Assembly: GCA_964541075.1 (NCBI GenBank)
Contig: CAZIPZ010000155.1
Coordinates: forward strand, 1-9,753
Direction: 5' to 3'
DNA: 9,753 nt
DNA from: CAZIPZ01 sp964541075
GTDB lineage: Bacteria; Acidobacteriota; Terriglobia; 20CM-2-55-15
Below are positions 9,201 through 9,753 of the stretch, piece after piece (the stretch's first letter is position 1; every line of letters begins with the position of its first letter). Made by a program: the position numbers and the translations under genes. The notes under the pieces are model-generated. The model worked only from the letters and a program-made list of their open reading frames with translations. It searched no databases and was not told the DNA's origin.

Positions 9201-9560
9201 CACGATTCTGTTGGCAGCCGTCCCGTTCGTAGTTTCCGTGACACGTTCGTCATACACTCCGCCAGCCGCCACATTGCACCTGTCACCTGCATGCAATGTG
9301 CTGGAGCATTTCCCAATTGTGGCCCAAGGGGCGGCAGGCTCAGTACCGGCATTACTATCGCTGGCGCCGGATCTGTTCTTGTCTACGTAATAGTCCGTTG
9401 CGGCGGCGCTCAGGGGAAGGATCAACAAGGTGGCCAGCACCAGTGTCGGCAGCCTCATCAAATCTCGTGCGCCGCTCGTTTTTCTGTGCTCGTGCTGGGT
9501 TCCTTCTTTTACAAATCTGTATGCTCTTGCGCTTGTCCGTTCAGATCCGGTCGCTTTCAT
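6216..9560 (-). CDS. Exported right-handed beta-helix protein with lectin-like and repeated C-terminal modules
   Basis: Exported multidomain protein of 1,114 residues from ATG 9560, chosen because GGAG lies six bases upstream. The hydrophobic signal segment spans about 37-50 with cleavage likely after LPLSAAA (about 54), so the basic region before it is unusually long. ATG 9458 would give a normal signal peptide but has only a weak ribosome site. Residues 55-527 match the pectate-lyase-9-like beta-helix pattern (YYVDKN...DSNAGTEPAAPWATI, then many N-x-I/V turns such as VLNNYIHH and IRGNQISN). Residues about 542-657 look like a carbohydrate-binding-type beta-sandwich (FVGESVKWISNRG, IARVYVDG). 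The rest holds modules A (745-837) and B (845-961), then A' (978-1074) and a B' cut to about 32 residues. A glycan-active or adhesive surface role is inferred; no catalytic residues could be assigned, and no sorting signal is visible. Confidence 0.88.
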   Translation of the reverse strand: MKATGSERTSARAYRFVKEGTQHEHRKTSGARDLMRLPTLVLATLLILPLSAAATDYYVDKNRSGASDSNAGTEPAAPWATIGKCSSTLHAGDRCNVAAGGVYDERVTETTNGTAANRIVYRAIAGSPRPKVRAFTLSSASYITIEGFEITNQGMSSGSSDAFHSVYITGHNTGVSVLNNYIHHTNHSAVAHGSARFLTIRGNQISNVGTEVSMMGDHPAFAALYGEPNSDVLIEENSVSYTSDYLTAYGVRYVYRNNVLGPSSPNNPIHIDGIQANGVTSYSLMEGNVSVDNASPDNHFVLLHTEGSNGWIIRHNVTHRSKGMISLRYSDNNNVYNNTFVDNYDYYPSNYQVYAGENSQNNLFLNNIWYRSVAPGGGVYLVESGASINKDYDLVFGGGNPSEPHLVQGDPEFVNAAAGDFHIGSESPARDAGGPLTTVRSNDSGNGKVLFVTNAGVFQDGWAGTQPDWIAVGSADNVVQIRSINHNANSIVLASAVRRHAGDAVWLYKNSRGDQVLHETRPDIGAFEYIPSLFSIDQSNSAILYVGRWKDDVGKHFSNSTARIANTAGARATFSFVGESVKWISNRGERAGIARVYVDGALKTEIDLYRPASSIPEAVFVQGGLSWGPHTIAIEATGQKNPASKAAWIWLDGFEYGGSPFSSPLTTGESEIRGLTDAALPLSASGTVVPTAGFAELHPTPNAAPGLALLANRREGVLINETAIPASHLATQGRIFAEISPTVKTGLAIANPNEWDAIVSFYMTDRNGFQVAQGSVNLPAHSQLARFLDESPFNSPAELNGTLTFHSNSPVRAVVLRGFTNERSEFLAVALPTARLDVVRSAPLYIPHFADGAGWRTEFVLVNPTDFEISGNLELFDHGNPDFGDDFAVVAGVQSQIAYRVPARSSRSYFTTGNYGNARLGAAALRPANSDPAPAAFAMLSYSNDAGVTVGLTGVSAIEPENIFNVYVENSAADAIRTGLAVMNASGRSEQINFELLQMNGSPTGLSASVEAPPFSHAAFFLNEVPGFETIPASFNGVVRISSPTGSDIAVVGLRGHLNDRTDFVLSAIPALHRIEMAAPGIYVPDLSNGQGFTMKFITFTGSFDEHARNSQAR

Positions 9561-9753
9561 TAGTCTCTCCAATGTGTAGCAGTCGGTAGCGGAGCATGCA
9601 GAGCACAATCGAGACCAAACGCTACGCACTGGCGCAGACCCGAACGCACAAGGAAAAACAACTACTTAATCGACGAGATCAGCGATGCTCGAGGAAAAGC
9701 ACCTGTTGTCGAAGTGTGTTATCTGTCTTTTTGTCTGTGATCCGGGATGAAAA
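9561..9753. other. Upstream region of the beta-helix gene, no gene seen
   Basis: About 190 bases with no supportable coding frame. The promoter of the beta-helix gene is expected here on the minus strand, but no convincing -35/-10 pair was found. No hairpin with a T-run, tRNA or repeat was seen. Confidence 0.5.
9565..9570 (-). promoter_or_regulatory. Ribosome binding site of the beta-helix gene
   Basis: GGAGAG on the minus strand, with GGAG six bases before ATG 9560. It is the reason for choosing that start over GTG 9629 and ATG 9458, neither of which has a comparable site. Confidence 0.65.

Noticed and set aside
9461..9629. GTG 9629 as start of the beta-helix gene
   Set aside because: No ribosome site, and it adds a cysteine-rich stretch unlike an export signal; ATG 9560 has a good site.
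1..9753. tRNA, rRNA, CRISPR array, transposase or phage integration site
   Set aside because: No cloverleaf, regular spacer-repeat array, transposase-like protein or terminal inverted repeat was seen.

Overview
The window looks like a scaffold from a metagenome-assembled or draft soil-type bacterium. It contains a run of ten N and has mid-range GC by eye. The best taxonomic hint is the secreted protein on the right, whose C-terminal modules carry the phrase IPHFADGAGWRTEFVLVNP. From memory, modules of this kind are common in large exported proteins of Acidobacteriota. I therefore lean to Acidobacteriota, with modest confidence.

Layout. (1) Positions 4732 down to 1, minus strand: one very large gene for a Tc-toxin (insecticidal toxin complex) TcB-type protein, open to the left edge. 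It has an SpvB N-terminal domain, a DxDGxG-type beta-propeller, the TcdB middle domains and the start of an RHS-like shell. It is probably a TcB-TcC fusion whose hypervariable toxic C-terminus lies outside the window. The ten N at 2676-2685 break its frame only because 10 is not a multiple of 3. The left half (2675-1) is an uninterrupted reading frame of about 890 codons that a start-to-stop ORF search misses because it has no stop inside the window. (2) Positions 4733-5127: a divergent intergenic region with three dyad-symmetric elements, the strongest a 24-nt near-palindrome at 5006-5029. (3) Positions 5128-6078, plus strand: an unrecognised 316-residue protein with an internal duplication carrying matched cysteine pairs. 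(4) Positions 6079-6215: a convergent intergenic region with a short CGTG-phased repeat. (5) Positions 9560-6216, minus strand: a large exported right-handed beta-helix protein with a lectin-like beta-sandwich and duplicated C-terminal modules, the last of which stops short. (6) Positions 9561-9753: upstream region with no gene seen.

How the parts relate. The Tc gene and the 316-residue gene are head to head across a regulatory-looking intergenic region. The 316-residue gene and the beta-helix gene converge. No TcA pore-forming subunit is visible, so within this window the TcB-type protein has no partner. I see no functional link between the beta-helix protein and the Tc gene beyond proximity. 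No RNA genes, CRISPR arrays, transposases or integrases were found.
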